Of a stretch of 64,000 nt of DNA, positions 14,132 to 24,896 are shown piece after piece. This DNA is from Siphlonurus alternatus (Eukaryota; Arthropoda; Insecta; Ephemeroptera; Siphlonuridae), in NCBI GenBank assembly GCA_949825025.1, contig OX463781.1:29707192-29771191 (forward strand), written 5' to 3'. Under the pieces are notes generated by a model that was not told where the DNA came from, made no database searches, and was given only the letters and a program-made list of their open reading frames with translations. The first letter of the stretch is position 1. Each line of letters opens with the position of its first letter. Position numbers and translations under genes: made by a program.

Positions 14132-14256
14132 CATACCTTATACTATAGTACAAAGTTTTGAGCAGTCTTGGTTTTGAGCTATTGGCATTATTTTTTTACT
14201 TATTAATTTACCTTATGACAGTTAATCACTCAGCACAGAATTAACATTCACTAATT

Positions 14257-14257
14257 T

Positions 14258-14320
<63 letters not shown>

Positions 14321-14392
14321 TTTGTTTGTTTGTTTGTTTGTTTGTTTGTTTGTTTGTTTGTTTGTTTGTTTGTTTGTTTGTTTATTTATTTA
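14257..14392. repeat. (TTTA)n-(TTTG)n compound microsatellite
   Basis: About 66 bp of TTTA repeats, then about 60 bp of TTTG repeats, then a few more TTTA units. The next ~130 bp (14393-14520), including the small hairpin CGCTTCCCGTAGGAAGCG, resembles the tail region of a retroposon. The tetranucleotide may therefore have begun as a retroposon 3' tail read on the minus strand. That last point is inference. Confidence 0.9.
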
Positions 14393-14639
14393 TCATATTT
14401 CCCTCATGAATACATAAATAACAAGTCAGAGTCAGGAAATTTACAAATTAAAAGTCCAACGCTTCCCGTAGGAAGCGCAGTTACAAATCCCTGAAAACAC
14501 AATAAAAAAATAACAATCAATTAATACAATACAAATAACATCAATAAATATCACTTAAGCATATAATTTTTACCCTTGTCTTAATTACTTAAGTATTATT
14601 AAATTTTATTTTTATAATTTGTTATTTATAGAATTTTAA

Positions 14640-14740
14640 AAAGAAGGAGGTGATCTGAGACAGTCTCAGATCACCGATCTGAGACAGTCTCAGATCACCT
14701 GAGGAAGAGAGCGGTTGACTCTCGAAACGTAGTGATATCA
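14640..14740 (+). repeat. Tandem palindrome with ribozyme-like motif
   Basis: The palindrome GATCTGAGACAGTCTCAGATC occurs twice in a row. It is followed by CTGAGGA, a short stem (GAGAG...CTCTC) and GAAACG. The order CUGANGA - stem - GAAA is the conserved hammerhead core, as found in Penelope-like elements. The base pair next to GAAA is imperfect here and no cleavage-site helix was established, so this is a lead only. Confidence 0.35.
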
Positions 14741-14744
14741 TGTA

Positions 14745-17040
14745 ATATGTGTAGTACATACAAGTGTTAGTGTGCTTGACCATATATCGCAACATACTAC
14801 TCACAGAAGGTTACATCGAACATCGGCAAAGATAAAAGTCCGAAAAGTGAAATAGCTAGCATTCAATATGAATATATCCTTTGCACGAAAAAGTTACTTA
14901 CTAACTTTTAAAAAATCGCAAATTAGGATATTATAAGATTTCAGACATTGAACATAAATATATAACAAATATTTATAATTTTACATTATATAATTTTATA
15001 AATTTGATATATTTTATATTCTATAGCAATATAATATAATTATGCATATGACTTGATTTAATTGTCATATAATTATCTCTATAAATTTAAGTTCCATGCA
15101 CAATTTTACACATATAATAAATATATGTTTGGAAACATAATATGAGGCACAGCCTGTTAACTCATATAAATCATATAATGTATGTTACTAATATAAAACT
15201 AAGCTAATTAAACTAAAACTTAAAAATATTCAAATATGTTTGCATCCACTAAAAGTACAAATTGACTTTAAATTTGACACAAAACCACAAAAAATATATT
15301 TGTGGAATAATTTGAACATTTATATTGCCTAGTTGTTAATTAATCTTTTAATCTATGAAAGGAAAGAAGAAAATAATCACCCTAAAATTATGATTGCTTA
15401 CATAAATTAATTTTGCTCTAATTTTATTGAAACTTTATTTTTTACAAAAAGCTGCATGCGTGCATTATTAATTAACTATAATCGCGCGAGAGCACACTCT
15501 AGCACATTATATTATGTCATATATAATGTAATAAAAAAACAATAATATGTATTATGTAGAAATAATTAAGTTCATGAGCACTTCAGAGTTCAGAGACTGC
15601 AGTCTCAGAGAGCATGACTGATTTATTAAAATATTAAAGCGAACTGCATGAGAGTGCATGGCGCGCGGTGCGCGGTGCCACTGAACCGCAGCGGCACGGC
15701 CCGGCTCTCGCTGGCTGCGCGGGCAATTTTAGCCAGCAAGAACAGGGCCATGCTGAACATTAAGCAGCGCCACCACTCTCATCAGTTACAGTGAAGCTCT
15801 GATCAAATCCCTGACCATATAAGACGGAGGTCTCTGTAGCGGGTCTCTGAGCCATATATGACCCCAAAGTAGAGGAACTTTGATATGATCACCCATGACG
15901 AAAGTGACGAAACCAGCATTTGCAATTCTCGCGCACAAATAGTTGAAACAACCTTAGAACTTTGAATATTTTCAATATTTTATACTTTACTTTATGCACT
16001 TGAAATTAAATGACAAAAAAATTGATGATTATTTATGTAATTTTTTATGTATTTTTTTACTACATTGTAATAAAAATATAAAACTAATGTTGTACTGATT
16101 CTGCTAGTACATCCTCTCATGCACGCTCAGGCTGATTTAAGTGGATAGGGAGGGGTTGTTCTGTTCCCCTCTCCTCTTTTCCCCTCAAAATAGTTGGCCC
16201 CGATAAATGTAGAGGCGCTGATAGCAAAAATCCCATGAAAGTTAAAAAAGTAAGGTTGTATATACTTTTAATCATTTCCATATATAACAACATTTTCTGC
16301 AACATTCGGCTTAAGTGTTCAAAATAATTTTAATTTAATAAGTAATATGTTCATTACATTTTGCTTTTTTTCCCCTGATAATGTATCAAAATCAAAATGT
16401 TCTATAAAGCTGTTAAAGCTATACAACATGTTTCTTTTTTGTACTTTGCTTGATATCCGGTCCGGTCTTGAGGGGGACGGGGGAAAATTATAAAAAAATG
16501 GCAGTTTGTATTGTAGGAGTTAATTTTCAACAAATTAACAAAATAGTATACTTTTGGGTTAAATAATTACTCAGTAATTACCTGCATTATGAAACTTATT
16601 ATTTACGAAATTTTTTTCAACATAATAAGCCTCCCATGATATCTCGTATGAATGTTAGAAAGGATCGAGTAAAAAGGTATGGTATGAAATATTTTTCTTT
16701 CTTGATGAAGTTCTGTCACTTTTTGGCCACTTATGCACTTATGCATACAGTACATACTTAAATTTCATTATTATATTATTTATTGTTTGCTTGTTTAATT
16801 TGATCCTCATCTTGAAGTATGCATCAGCTACAGCTATAATTATGGTATTCATATGATACATGTGATACATACTCTATGCATATGCATACAGTAACATACT
16901 TATTATCAGCTTATTATACCATGAATGAGTATGCATACGCAGTATCATACATACAAACAACTGCATGTATGCATATGCATAGAGTACCTTTTTGTATGAA
17001 AGAGAATGAAATTCTAAAATAATAATAAAATTAACGCGGC
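14745..17040. other. Intergenic AT-rich DNA with a GC-rich island at ~15640-15860
   Basis: No gene is recognised. The island at about 15640-15860 is strongly CpG-rich and stands out from the AT-rich background, so it may be a promoter or exon whose gene I cannot see. The end of the stretch, about 16740-17000, is dense in TATGCATA and ATGCATAC octamers, a motif that recurs at 17530-17640, 23600-24530 and 33290-34090. Confidence 0.45.
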
Positions 17041-17048
17041 AAATGTGA

Positions 17049-17481
17049 CTACGCCACGGTGCCTCGCGAAGGGTTTGCTTGTCTTAAAACCCTCTTAAGC
17101 AACTCATAACTCTCCGCTTCAACAACTTCTGCCTTCAGCAAATTCCACTCTCTTACAGTCCTGTTAATGAAGGAATATTTTCCCACATCACTTCTACTGC
17201 CGACAAAATCCAACTTCCAACTGTGATCACTCCTTCCAATGTAAACAACTCTCTTAACACGAGAGCTCAACTCCCTCCAACCCTCACTATTTCTTGTTAT
17301 TTTATACATAACACTAAGTCTACAATTTCTCCTTCTCTCCTCCAGCAACTCCCACCCCAACTTATCAATCATTGCAGTTACACTCTCAAACTCTTTTCTG
17401 ACCTCCTTTCCATCTCCCACCAACTTCCATCTTCCCATACGCCCCATAACTCTTTTCGCTGCTCTTCTCCAGAATTAAATA
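17049..17481 (-). pseudogene. Decayed non-LTR retrotransposon reverse-transcriptase C-terminus
   Basis: A minus-strand open frame of 132 codons, extendable upstream to about 17481, reads FWRRAAKRVMGRMGRW, then LGWELLEERRRNCRL, then VMYKI, then the tail SFINRTVREWNLLKAEVVEAES and KRVLR. This order matches the region after the reverse-transcriptase fingers in jockey/CR1-like LINE ORF2 proteins. Typical members have RRAARFVTG, then LGWxSLxERRRxxRL, then LYKI, then FFPRTIRDWNxLP. Only the last ~140 residues survive, with no catalytic YADD motif and no endonuclease upstream, so this is a 5'-truncated remnant. It has no role in the host that I can infer. Confidence 0.75.
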
Positions 17482-17499
17482 ATAAATGCCGGGTCTTGT

Positions 17500-18921
17500 A
17501 ATTATACTGTTACATGCTGTATGTTTAAATAATATATTTATGCATACTGTATCATATGCATATGGGATCAATGATATTAGTACCGTATGGTATCATACTA
17601 TTGTTACATATCATACATACTGTATGATACCAGTACTGGATATGTGCATGTTTAATAAAATTAAATTTTTATTAGTACCCTGTAATCAGAATTTAACTGT
17701 TGCACTTAAAGACTTTTACTATATTTTATACAGCCCCTTAATTTCTTGTTGTTAATAACTGTGTCGTCTTTCGCAGCTATTCCCGCAGTGCAAACTCAAT
17801 GTCTAGTCAGAGTGTCATCATCCACTGCACAGATCATCGCAGCCAAGGGTTATCCGTCGCTCTCCACAACCTAGCGACATTGACTTCATCCCCCTCTCTT
17901 GGCTGCAGGACCACCGCAACCTCTACTGAAAGGTAGGACGCTAATCATGCCAAGTCAGCATGCACGTCATGCGACTACTCCGTGAAAAGAGAGTGCAAGT
18001 CAATGATAACTGAAATGAGTACTTTGTAAACAGAATGAATTCTTGATTTCTCTGTTGTCCGTCTAAAGCAAGGATTTTGTATATAACCTCTGGATAGGTG
18101 ATGTTGCTGCCGTCGGTGAGGCACAGTCGTGAGGAGGAAGTGGGTGGCGGTTACAACAGTAACCGATGGGATGTTCGCCATTTTACGTTGATGAACTGCC
18201 ATACAGTTTACAATGCAGATGGTTGCGCTCGGTCGTCATCTTACGTTGGAGATTTGCCTCAGTAGCTCTATGCATAATGCTATTGGTATAGGAATATCCT
18301 ATCCAGAGGTTATACATACAAAGTCCTTGGTCTGGAGCTGAGTTTTTATTCTGTTTACTGATTAGCTTCAGGGCCGTCCCATGCGCACGGTGCATACGTT
18401 TAATTTTTTCTGCTCTATTATAGAGTTTTCCGTAAATTAATAGCCATGGCTTAGAAAAGCTGCGCAGAAACGAGTTTTAAATGTTAGTAGTCTACTGCGC
18501 ATGGCTCCGCAAAGTGTGCATGATAAAAAAGCTTGAATCCAAATGAAGCTGCGCAAACGCTAGGTGACTAATCTGCGCACAGCCAATAGCAATTTTGTAT
18601 GCTTTATGAACAAAGATACGAACTTCTACCCCAGATTGCTTGCGAATTGCAGTGTTTAAAAATTCTTTTAATACGTTACTGCAACCGGTTTGGCTTGTAG
18701 TATTGCAAATAAATATCAAATTTGAGAGGAGATAAAAAGCAACGTTCTCGCTAATGTTGAATAAAAACTCTGCTCCGGTAGGGGCCCCTCGTGCAGCGAA
18801 ACAGCTGTTTTGAGCTCACTACGTGACGTCACCTTGGGTGTTTTTGGCCAAAATGCGCAGATCAGTCGAAATTCGTAGGGCTGATGGACCTATCTATTAT
18901 AGTTGTATCATGGTTTAGCTT

Positions 18922-18976
<55 letters not shown>

Positions 18977-19507
18977 AATACTGTAATTTGCCTTTTTATG
19001 CCCTTTCTTCACTTCTTTAACACCTTAATTAATATAACATCATATTTAATCTCACTTTAACCTTCTAATTTTACTGTAACTGTTCAACATATTTTAGTCA
19101 CTAACCACCGTGTGGCATGTATTCATACTCAGTTGACGAGTAAAGTTTGATTAAAAAATACTTATTTTTATAGTCCCCTGTCCCTTTAAGCTATACTTTT
19201 GATACATGCTTCTTTCAAATATGCACCCTTTTATTGTTTTCTTCTTTTGTTTCAAAATTTTACAGTCTGCATAGTATGTCTGCATAGTATACACTGTAAT
19301 TGTTCATTTTTTATAACATTAAAACAAACCACAGATTCATAAAAATGCTGCATTTTTGGTTTATTCTTTTCATTGTTATGGTTCTTCTGATCAGTATGAA
19401 ACTAATAAGATTAAAATATTTAAATTTACTTTCCCCTCTAATATTTTGCATTGCAAAGCACTTATTTTTGTGCCAACCCTGGATAGTAACATGCCACATT
19501 TCCACAG
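17500..19507. other. Intergenic or intronic DNA with CRE site, poly(T) and inverted repeat
   Basis: Contains a GC-richer stretch at 17775-17935 that looks exon-like but has stops in the best frame. Arms of an imperfect inverted repeat lie at ~18030-18100 and ~18295-18360. A perfect CRE octamer TGACGTCA is at 18824-18831, within CTACGTGACGTCACC. A 52-bp poly(T) run is at 18923-18974. No coding gene is recognised. Confidence 0.45.
18923..18974. repeat. Poly(T) homopolymer, 52 bp
   Basis: An uninterrupted T run, possibly the poly(A) tail of a minus-strand retroposed copy, although I see no retrogene next to it. Confidence 0.95.
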
Positions 19508-20168
19508 GACATGGTGCGCTGGGTGCACAAGGCCTTGCTGCTCATGCGAGACAGGGCGACGGCCATGCACTCTTGGGGAGCTCGGCTGCCGCTGGCCGAC
19601 CAGACTCGCGCGTGGGTGTGCTTGCTGCTGGCTGCAGTCAGGGAGCTGAAGGTGGCGCTACCCTCCATTCAATACATCAGGGTGAGTCAATCGCAGAAGT
19701 TGGTCAAATTAGTGGTGAATCAGTCTCATACAGTAATTTACATTATAACTTAAATTCAGAAAAAATGCATTTATTAAAAAAATTGACACAAAAAAGAATG
19801 ATTAAATTAATTTTTGTACACTGTAATTCCGTAACGCTGTTGTGTTGAAATGCAGCTTGCAGACGAGACAATCTACAGTAAAATCAGTTAAATTGATGGA
19901 ACCCGGAAATTAAGTTTATCTTATATCAATTTAGTCCTTTGCCTGCAATGCTTCTTATTTTTTATGGAACCGCAATCTACTTTACTTGTTTTAAGTTTAG
20001 TAACTGAACTATAATTTATTGGTCTTTCTTTATTGATAGTCATGTTTGCATGTCATTGTGTTTATTTATTGTGTGTTTTTTTTGCAGACCCAATAATTCT
20101 GGTTTCACCAATGGAGCCAGGACAAGAGCAACCATCAGGAGGTCTTTGACATGCTGAACAATGGTGGT
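19508..20168 (+). CDS. Exon pair of an unrecognised gene, in-frame stop at junction
   Basis: Exon A (19508-19681) follows TTTCCACAG and ends AGG before GTGAGTC. It has a GC-rich 58-codon frame, starting DMVRWVHKALLLMRDR and ending ALPSIQYIR. After an intron with a clean TTTTTTTGCAG acceptor, sequence from 20088 continues in the same phase as T-Q-stop (TAA at 20094-20096) and then FWFHQWSQDKSNHQEVFDML to about 20168. The bases after the stop have strongly coding-like codons in that frame. Either the protein really ends ...YIRTQ, or the TAA is a mutation or assembly error in a longer exon, or the locus is a pseudogene. I do not recognise the peptide. No upstream exon was identified with confidence. 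Confidence 0.4.
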
Positions 20169-20398
20169 GTTATATTGTGTGTAATTTGCTGCAAAGTTTT
20201 TAATTACACAAACAATTTTAAGATTTTATTGGTTTTGCCACTATGTAATTCTTCGTCAATGAAAAATATTTATGTATATTTTTGTTTAAATTATTATAAT
20301 AACAATAAGTTTCATTAAGCTATTAGTACATGATATTAATATATGTAGTAGTAATTTTGTCAACCTAATTCAAAAGTAACTACTTAGTTAAGAATTAA

Positions 20399-21047
20399 AG
20401 TAGAGTGAGCGAGTTCATTTTTTTTAATATTTTATTTTTTAAAAATAGTTTAAGCTGCCCTCTATTGAGAAATGTAAACCAAAAAATTCCATCTCAAGTA
20501 GTTTCACCACAAAAAATTCCCAAAGTTGGTGTTTCTGAGGCCTTTAACGTGCAGCCTTATGGACCATAAAACTGCGTTTTACTCCAACTTTTTCTGAACT
20601 ATGCTACCATTTAAAAAATACTTACGTAATCTATGATGAATTCTTTAATGAATTTTCAAATAAAATTTTTTTTTCCGGGGTCGTTTTCTTGGAAAAAAAT
20701 CATGAAAATTCTTATGGGAATTAACCCGCAAAAACTTAAAGATTTTTTTCCGAAAAAACGGCTCCGTAAATAAATTTTTTTATTTAAAAATCCATTAAAG
20801 AATTCATCACAGATTACGTAGGTATTTTTTAAATGGTAGCAATATAGTTCAGAAAATGTTGGAGCAAAATGCGGTTTTATGTATCATAAGGCTGCACGTC
20901 AAAGACCTCCGAAACACCAATTTTGGGAATTTTTTGTGGTGAAACTATTTGAGATGGAATTTTTTGGTTTTCATTTCTCAATAGAGGGCAGATTAAACTA
21001 TTTTTAGAAAATAAAATATTAAAAAAAATGCAATCGCTCACTCTACT
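20399..21047. mobile_element. Palindromic MITE, 649 bp, TTAA-flanked
   Basis: TTAA at 20395-20398 and 21048-21051 bounds an almost complete palindrome whose ends read AGTAGAGTGAGCG and CGCTCACTCTACT. Each arm is about 300 bp. No coding capacity. TTAA target sites are used by piggyBac and Kolobok elements; which one mobilised this is not determinable here. Confidence 0.85.
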
Positions 21048-21065
21048 TTAAGAACATTATTATTA

Positions 21066-21069
<4 letters not shown>

Positions 21070-21147
<78 letters not shown>
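21070..21147. repeat. (AT)n microsatellite
   Basis: About 78 bp of pure TA repeats immediately before the SINE-bearing block. Confidence 0.95.
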
Positions 21148-21150
<3 letters not shown>

Positions 21151-21590
21151 GATGACATATAGTAAGTTTTTTCAACTTACAGACATTGGCAGTATTTTAT
21201 ATAATTTTAAACTTCTACCGTGTTTACCCGCCAAGACAAGAAAATTTGTCAGAAAATTTAAAAGTCTTCCGAGGTGGGACTCGAACCCACATCTCTCTGT
21301 GCAATCGCGGCGGCGAGCGCCTTATCCCCTTAGACCACTCGGTCGACCTTCAAATCTCTGACAAATTCTCTTTACTTATACTGCGCCAGCCGTGAAGTTG
21401 GCGCCAAGAGGCCAGAACGCTAGCCGCGAACTTTTAAACTCAAATGAGTAGCCTCCAAATTTTAACACCCACGTAAGTGAAATGATGAAGATGACATATA
21501 GTAAGTTTTTCAACTTACAGACATTGGCAGTATTTTATGTAATTTTAAACTTCTACCGTGTTTACCCGCCAAGACAAGAAAATTTGTCTT
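21148..21590 (-). mobile_element. tRNA-derived SINE block between ~100-bp direct repeats
   Basis: Read on the minus strand, about 21349-21266 gives a tRNA-like module. It has an A-box-like GACCGAGTGGTCTAAGGGG, then GATAAGGCG, a perfect B box GGTTCGAGTCC inside a paired T-arm (GTGGG/CCCAC), and CTCGG able to pair with CCGAG. The D-arm and T-arm resemble arginine tRNAs, but the anticodon stem is not paired, so this is not a working tRNA. Flanking it on the plus strand is an unusually long direct repeat of about 100 bp (21148-21250 and 21485-21587), which begins GAAGATGACATATAGTAAG and ends CCGCCAAGACAAGAAAATTT. A segmental duplication or two SINE copies is more likely than a target duplication of that size. 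Confidence 0.65.
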
Positions 21591-22018
21591 ATACTGACGC
21601 AGTATATAATATATATATATTTTTTGTATCCAATATATAGGTCACCCAATTTATTTATTTATTTAATTTCAGTTAACAATGCTAATAGTGTATTATAGTT
21701 CTTTTCACATTTTCAGTTTGCAATCTCTAAGACAAGGAAGGTTTTTAAATATAATCGTTTAATATTAACTGTATTGTTCATTACTTCATAGCTGTATGTG
21801 CTCTGAAGGGTACGATTATTGTTGTTTACCCAGGCAAATTTTCCTGAATCCTTCTCTTAATGAGCTTTACGTCAAGCAGACAGCTCATTGCTGTACATAA
21901 TTATTTATTGTGTTAGGCTTATATATTTTTTTTATTCGTGACGAGGGATTGGAAGCATTTTTAATTGCTTCTAGGGATTGGAAGCATTTTTAATTGTTTC
22001 TAAAATACTGAACTTTTA

Positions 22019-22701
22019 AAGGCCTTATGAACCTTTGCACAATATTAAGTACACGGTTAGCTTTGCGTTAGTATGATTCGGCTGCATAAATTTTTTTGTT
22101 TCAGCAGCACAAATATCAGAGATAATAGCCGATGAAAAGGAACCTGTGACGTCTATCACGCTCATTCAGCGGCAACAATATAGGGAAATCCCTGCAAAAG
22201 ATAGGTTCACTCCCTCTGCAAATAGGGAGTGCTATTTGCTTTCCCTATTTGCTATTTGCTATTTGTCAAATAGCCTGAAAGATTTTTTTTGATGACATTC
22301 ATACAAACTGAGTTATTGCGGTAGAAAGAGGAGCAAAAATGTTGTATAGGAAAACAATGTTAAATTTTTAGCTTATCTTGCAACCGCAATAACTCAATCT
22401 GTACACACGCCACCAAAAAAATTCTTTCAGTCTATTTGACAAATACTATCAAGACTGCCCTGATAAAGTTTCAAAATTCCAGAAGTAAAATTGTGGCCGT
22501 GGTTGTAGCGGGAGTGAACCTATCTTTTGCAGGGATTTCCTTATATTGTCACCGCTGAATGAGCGTGAGTGACGTCAATGGTGCTTCTTCATCGGCTATT
22601 ATCTCTGATATTTGTGCTACTGAAATCAAAAAAATTATGCAGCCGAATCACCCTGAAGCAAAGCTAACCGTGCACTTAATACTGTGAAAAGGTTCAGAAG
22701 G
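22019..22701. mobile_element. Palindromic MITE, ~683 bp
   Basis: The arms start AGGCCTTATGAACC and end GGTTCAGAAGGCCT. They continue through CGGCTGCAT, ATCAGAGATAATAGCCGATGA, CACGCTCATTCAGCGG and AAAGATAGGTTCACTCCC, each with its complement in order on the other side. The left flank is TTAA and the right flank is TTCA, so an original TTAA duplication is plausible. No coding capacity. Confidence 0.8.
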
Positions 22702-23239
22702 CCTTTCAGTGTAGCTAATGTGCCATTTGTATTTTAATAGAATTTTTTGTATAATATCTGTACCATGTTATTTTCTTTTCATGTTCTTTAATTTGTGTGA
22801 TGTAAATTATATGATGTATTACAGTATTTATTATTTATACTTCTTCTTATATGTTACTAACACACTCGAATTTAAAATTGACATTTAATTGCTCCACAAA
22901 ACATGTATTCTGTATGTACGGCATTACATGTAATTACAACAATATAATTATTATATTTTTGTACCAATAATTGTTGTTTAATTTCAGAAAACCATTCGAA
23001 AATAAATTATATATTAGAATATATTTTAAAATAGAAATTAGGAAAGAACTCAAATAAAAGGGCAAGGGGGCGGGGCTAGCTAGGCTGCAGTGCAACCTGG
23101 ACAAAGGAACATGTTTTAAATTTCCCGCAACATCTCCCCGATTAAAGATGGCGTCCATAAAAATCCGGAACAAGCCGATAACACACGAGATTCTCCTCTC
23201 TATTCTCTCTCTGTGCACGCTCTCGAATTGTGACGTACT

Positions 23240-23324
23240 TCCTGTTTCAGAGCGTTCGGCGTCATTTTGAGTGAAAAAGTTTCGAGAATCTTTGTATTTT
23301 TCTTCGTTATTTCCTGTTAAAAAG
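23240..23324 (+). promoter_or_regulatory. DDX39B: Probable promoter and noncoding first exon of UAP56/DDX39B
   Basis: A CpG-containing island with TGACGTAC and an ETS-like CTTCCTGTTTC leads into GTTAAAAAG followed by a good 5' splice site (GTGAGG at 23325). The first coding exon at 25960 has a 13-base leader and its own acceptor, so an upstream untranslated exon must exist, and this is the best candidate. The transcription start is not determined. Confidence 0.5.
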
Positions 23325-23781
23325 GTGAGGTGCTATTACATTAACAAATTAGGTTGGTTATCAAACATCTTAGGTCATAATTACTTGAAGTAATTCTCCT
23401 CTTTTTACTGAAAACATGAGATAAATTAGATTTTTCTTTTGCATTTTCTAGAAGAAAGATGCCGGATCAAAGCAGAGAAAACATTTTGATTTTGAATGCA
23501 TAATTTTCAATATGGAAGATTTGAAAGTGAAAACCATAATGAACTAGTTGGTAGATTATGTACTGTTTTGTAAGAAAAGGATGTAACTTTTATGTTTCCT
23601 GATGGATCATCAGCGTAGAATATGCATACACTATACAGTATATTGTATGTTTGTTTCTTCCGATTAGCAACACAATATTTGGAGACGCCAAAATCGACCG
23701 GTTTCTTGCCCAAAATGACGACACCAATCTTTCATTTTAATCTGATTTCACCCTAAAAGAAGTCTATAAATTAACATTTAA

Positions 23782-24146
23782 GGTAGAGATAATACGGATC
23801 AGCTGGCCCAATGCTAAAAAAATCCCATTCATAAAAATTATGAAAAAAATTTAAAGTGTTCTCCTCTACATCCCCCATCAGTAGGTAAAATATCAGGTAT
23901 ACAAAAACGAGCTAGTTTTCGAGTAATTAATTTTTAAAGTTGACCAATTTAACATGGAAGTTCTATTTCTCCATGTTAAATTAGTCAACTTTAAAAATTA
24001 ATAACTCGAAAACTAGCTCGTTTTTGTATACCTGATATTTTACCTACTGATGGGGGATGTAGAGGAGAACACTTTAAATTTTTTTCATAATTTTTATGAA
24101 TGGGATTTTTTTAGCATTGGACCAGCTGATCCGTGTTATCTCTACC
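23782..24146. mobile_element. TTAA MITE family A, copy 1 (UAP56 intron 1)
   Basis: TTAA at 23778-23781 and 24147-24150. The ends are GGTAGAGATAA and TTATCTCTACC. The arms contain AACGAGCTAGTTTTCGAG and ATATCAGGTATACAAA, and the centre is a near-perfect AATTTAACATGGA / TCCATGTTAAATT hairpin. It is 365 bp long and noncoding, and lies in the 2.6-kb intron before the start codon. Confidence 0.9.
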
Positions 24147-24540
24147 TTAACAATGTCGCAACACTCGTATGCATAATACTCTTCTGGGCCTTATGTATAA
24201 TATTATATTGTATTCATTTACACAGTATGTATGCATAACCGGTATGAGACCAGATTATGCATACTCTACATATTTATATAGAGTAATCTTGGTTGTGTGA
24301 TATGTTTCATGTGTGGCATTTTTTTTTTTTTTATTTTTCTATTGGACCTTTCCGAGCTCTTCCTGTTCCTATCAGATTTTGTAAATCAACTTATATGCAT
24401 ACTCCTATTGCAGCCTCTTCAAAAATTTCAAAGTATGCGTAGGATATTGTATATCGTACGGGATGCATACAAACAGGAAGAACAAAACCCTCTCACTTTG
24501 GGTACATATTATACAGTAATATGACGTACAGTGCACAGCC

Positions 24541-24896
24541 CGGTTTTGGATTTGTGCCCTGATTTGGTCCAGGCCTGCTTTTGGGCTCCTTATAGCCAGA
24601 AAAGTAAAAAAAAAAAATAAAATTGTAACCCATTAACCAAATCATCCTTTTCATGAAAATAGCATCTGCAATACCGTGATATTTTTTTTACTGGTTCAAA
24701 AAAAATAAAAACGAATTAAAAACAGGGTTTTTAACAAATACTTCGTTTTTATTTTTTCTTAACTAGTAAAAAGAATATCACGGTATTGCAGTTGCTATTT
24801 TCATGAAAAGGATGGTTTGGTTAATGGGTTGCAATTTTATTTTCTTACTTTTTTTTGGCTATAAGGAGTCCAAAAGCAGGCCTGGACCAAAACCGG
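24541..24896. mobile_element. Palindromic MITE, ~356 bp (UAP56 intron 1)
   Basis: The ends are CGGTTTTGG...CTGGTCC-type and their complement CCTGGACCAAAACCG. The arms share AGGCCTGCTTTTGG, CTCCTTATAGCC, TAACCCATTAACCAAA, TTTTCATGAAAATAGCA and AATACCGTGATAT in inverted order. No coding capacity and no clear target duplication. Confidence 0.8.

Larger units (their letters stand above)
11294..14137. mobile_element. 2.84-kb long-TIR DNA element with 14-bp subterminal repeats
   Basis: An 8-bp direct duplication, TTATACTA, flanks the unit at 11286-11293 and 14138-14145. The element begins GGTTGTAGGAAAACTCGG and ends with the inverse, CCGAGTTTTCCGCATACC. The inverted repeats run for about 610 bp on each side (11294-~11902 and ~13531-14137). 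The outer ~200 bp of each contains eleven copies of the 14-mer GCTCCGAGTTTTCC in one orientation, and the inner ~400 bp is a long unique inverted sequence. About 1.6 kb of central DNA (11903-13530) has no open frame that looks like a transposase, so the copy is nonautonomous or a decayed shell. An 8-bp duplication occurs in hAT, P and Merlin elements, and MULEs usually give 9 bp, but the termini are not hAT-like (no CAG...CTG). I do not recognise the family. Confidence 0.85.

Noticed and set aside
13889..14153. Repetitive minus-strand proteins rich in KTRSR and ENSEP
   Set aside because: These are chance frames through the 14-bp tandem motif in the right TIR of the long-TIR element.
17775..17940. 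Coding exon ending HRNLY before GTAGGACG
   Set aside because: The best frame has a stop codon just before the donor and another upstream, and neither end joins the 19.5-kb exon in phase convincingly.
20088..20168. Selenocysteine or programmed readthrough at the junction stop
   Set aside because: The codon is TAA, not TGA, and no supporting structure was seen. A sequence error, pseudogene or natural stop is simpler, so readthrough is kept only as a remote option.
21266..21349. Functional tRNA gene
   Set aside because: The B box and T-arm are good but the anticodon stem does not pair and the acceptor is only partly complementary. A SINE head fits better.
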